DNA of 64,000 bases. Source: Candidatus Lutibacillus vidarii (lineage in GTDB: Bacteria > Actinomycetota > Actinomycetes > Actinomycetales > Dermatophilaceae). Every line of letters starts with the position of its first letter. The stretch's first letter is position 1. The notes beneath the pieces are model-generated. The model was not told the DNA's origin. It saw only the letters and a program-made list of their open reading frames with translations, and did no database searches. The translations under genes were made by a program, and so were the position numbers. Shown here one piece after another: positions 62,615 to 64,000 of this stretch. The stretch spans positions 682,001-746,000 of the forward strand of contig JADKGA010000002.1 of assembly GCA_016717165.1 (NCBI GenBank), in the 5' to 3' direction.

Positions 62615-64000
62615 TCACGCCGGGCGGGCCGCGACCCCAGGGCGCAGCAGCCGACGCAGCCGCAGCACCGCGACGACGGCGATGACGGCCGCGGCGCCCA
62701 GCCGCGCGACCGCGCCGGCGCCGGACGAGGGCAGCGCCGCGAGGAGGCCGACGAGCACCACCCCGCCGAGCAGCCCCGGCAGCAGCCGGGCCTCGCGCCA
62801 GCCCGGCCCACCCGCGCGCCGGCGCAGTCCCGCCACGAGGACGGCCAGGGCGGCATACATCGCGGGGTAGCCCCACGCCGTCCCGGTGAGCGAGCCGACC
62901 CCGGCGAGGGCGGCGACGAGCAGTCCCACGACGAGCGCCGTCGGGGTGGCCAGGGCGAGCCCAAAGGTGCGGCCCGAGGCAAAGACGAGATGGACATTGG
63001 CGAGGTACCCGACGGCGAAGAGCGAGCCGAGCGAGACGACGGCGACCGCTCCGACGAGCTCGTCAGGGGAGTACCGGGCGTCGGCGAGCAGCCGGAGCAG
63101 CCACGGCGCCAGCGCGGTGACGCCGCCGGCGGCCAGGGCCGCCAGGCCGGTGAGGTCGGCGGCGGTGTGCTCGACAGCGGCGCCGCGCCGGTCCTGCGGG
63201 AGCCGGTAGACCGCGGGCGCCCACGAGTTGTTCAGCGCGCCGACGAGCACCGTCGGGGCGACCCCGATGAGGATGGCGAGCTGGAGCCGCCCGGCTGCGG
63301 CGGACCCGAAGCGTGCCGTGGCCAGGACGACGAGCGCGCCGGTGGCGAGGTAGAGGGCGACGAGATGCGGGAGAACCGGCAGGCCCATCCGCAGGGCGGC
63401 GCCGAGGTCGCCGGGCCGGTGCGTGGCCGGGCCGCGGCACTGGAGCGCGGCGAGCCCGGCGGCCAGGAGATATCCGGCGGCCAGACCGGCGAGGTACGAC
63501 GCGGGGGTCCGGTCGACACCGAGCAGCAGGACCAGCCCGAGCAGAGGGCCGCCGAGCGAGGCGACCGCCGACAGCACGACGAAGGCCCCCGCCCGGTCCT
63601 GGGCCCGCAGCAGCGCCTGGGCGTTCTCGACCACGACGAAGGCACCGGCGGCCAGGACCGAGAGCAACCAGGTCGGTGTCGTCGTCCCGGGGACGGCCCA
63701 GGTGGCCACGGGGGTGACGGCCGCCGCCGCGGCGATGACGACCGTGGTGAGGGCCGCGCCGCGCCGGAACAGGGACCGCGCCCTAGGGATGCCGCCCGAG
63801 GCCAGCAGCGCCTGTCGGGTGATGACCGAGGGCAGCCCGAGGCTGGCGAGAATCATCGTCACCTGGAGGACGACCAGGGCAACGGCGACCTGGCCGTAGC
63901 CGGTCGTCTCCGTGAGCAGCCGGGCCACGAACGGGGTGACGGCGAGCTGCGCGAGCACCGGCGCGGCCGTGCCGAGCGTATAGATCGACCCGCGGCCCAG
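62615..64000 (-). CDS. Polysaccharide flippase (MATE/Wzx-like), 5' truncated
   Basis: At least 461 aa of a polytopic membrane protein, open to the window edge; GTG 63958 is an internal possibility, but the frame continues as LGRGSIYTLGTAAPVLAQL, typical of the family's first helix. About twelve hydrophobic helices with LARFGSAAAGRLQLAI- and GGPLLGLVLLLGV-like segments. Such proteins move lipid-linked repeat units across the membrane. It ends the surface-glycan group and agrees with the GT, Ugd and methyltransferase genes. Confidence 0.85.
   Translation of the reverse strand: MGRGSIYTLGTAAPVLAQLAVTPFVARLLTETTGYGQVAVALVVLQVTMILASLGLPSVITRQALLASGGIPRARSLFRRGAALTTVVIAAAAAVTPVATWAVPGTTTPTWLLSVLAAGAFVVVENAQALLRAQDRAGAFVVLSAVASLGGPLLGLVLLLGVDRTPASYLAGLAAGYLLAAGLAALQCRGPATHRPGDLGAALRMGLPVLPHLVALYLATGALVVLATARFGSAAAGRLQLAILIGVAPTVLVGALNNSWAPAVYRLPQDRRGAAVEHTAADLTGLAALAAGGVTALAPWLLRLLADARYSPDELVGAVAVVSLGSLFAVGYLANVHLVFASGRTFGLALATPTALVVGLLVAALAGVGSLTGTAWGYPAMYAALAVLVAGLRRRAGGPGWREARLLPGLLGGVVLVGLLAALPSSGAGAVARLGAAAVIAVVAVLRLRRLLRPGVAARPA

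Overview
The window is chromosomal DNA from a very high G+C actinobacterium. The signs are a SigR-RsrA (mycothiol-type) redox switch, the actinobacterial ribosomal protein bL37, a nickel superoxide dismutase with its SodX protease, a split acyl-CoA carboxylase system (biotinylated alpha, two beta subunits and a small epsilon), an F420-type LLM oxidoreductase, and many genes that start 6-8 nt after a TANNNT -10 box (leaderless style). The gene mix suggests Micrococcales, perhaps Intrasporangiaceae; the family is inference. No rRNA, tRNA, insertion sequence, prophage or CRISPR array was seen. Most genes read as ordinary chromosome.

Layout. 1-3.1 kb: tail of a P1 peptidase, aldehyde dehydrogenase and an SDR with a tandem hexapeptide insertion. 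3.1-3.8 kb: a gene-free convergent gap packed with three tandem-repeat families. 3.85-6.45 kb: a minus-strand copper/heme operon (membrane protein, PCuAC chaperone, Tat-exported DyP peroxidase). 6.6-10.4 kb: thiolase and a paired M16 protease. 10.5-14.8 kb: operon aroA-rsgA-hisN-lipoprotein. 14.9-17.7 kb: SRAP protein, hydrolase, sigR-rsrA, bL37.

17.7-21.0 kb is the most unusual stretch. A long, apparently structured leader precedes a 40-aa peptide made of four exact copies of RTFSWDGK. Two translationally coupled membrane HD-domain proteins follow, one an intact HD-GYP and one degenerate. I recognise no described system of this composition.

21.0-39.9 kb: sodX-sodN, a quinone-oxidoreductase-like enzyme, acyl-CoA carboxylase alpha, aldo/keto reductase, tryptophanase, a MerR regulator divergent from acyl-CoA dehydrogenase plus carboxyltransferase, a LacI regulator with palindromic operators facing a Gfo/Idh/MocA oxidoreductase, a membrane mannosyltransferase, and Maf, DUF885, AccE and AccD, then a lipoprotein amidase. 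40.0-46.4 kb: histidine utilisation (hutH, hutU, ftcD, hutI) with a shared palindrome before hutH and before ftcD; an IclR regulator, a DNA ligase, birA and an adenylate cyclase follow.

50.8-55.7 kb: enoyl-CoA hydratase, a two-component pair, GtrA, purK-purE. 55.7-64 kb: a surface-glycan region (UDP-glucose dehydrogenase, GT2, DUF2304, GT4, an unknown protein, a Pse-type methyltransferase and a truncated flippase) with a CoA-binding protein and an LLM oxidoreductase among them.
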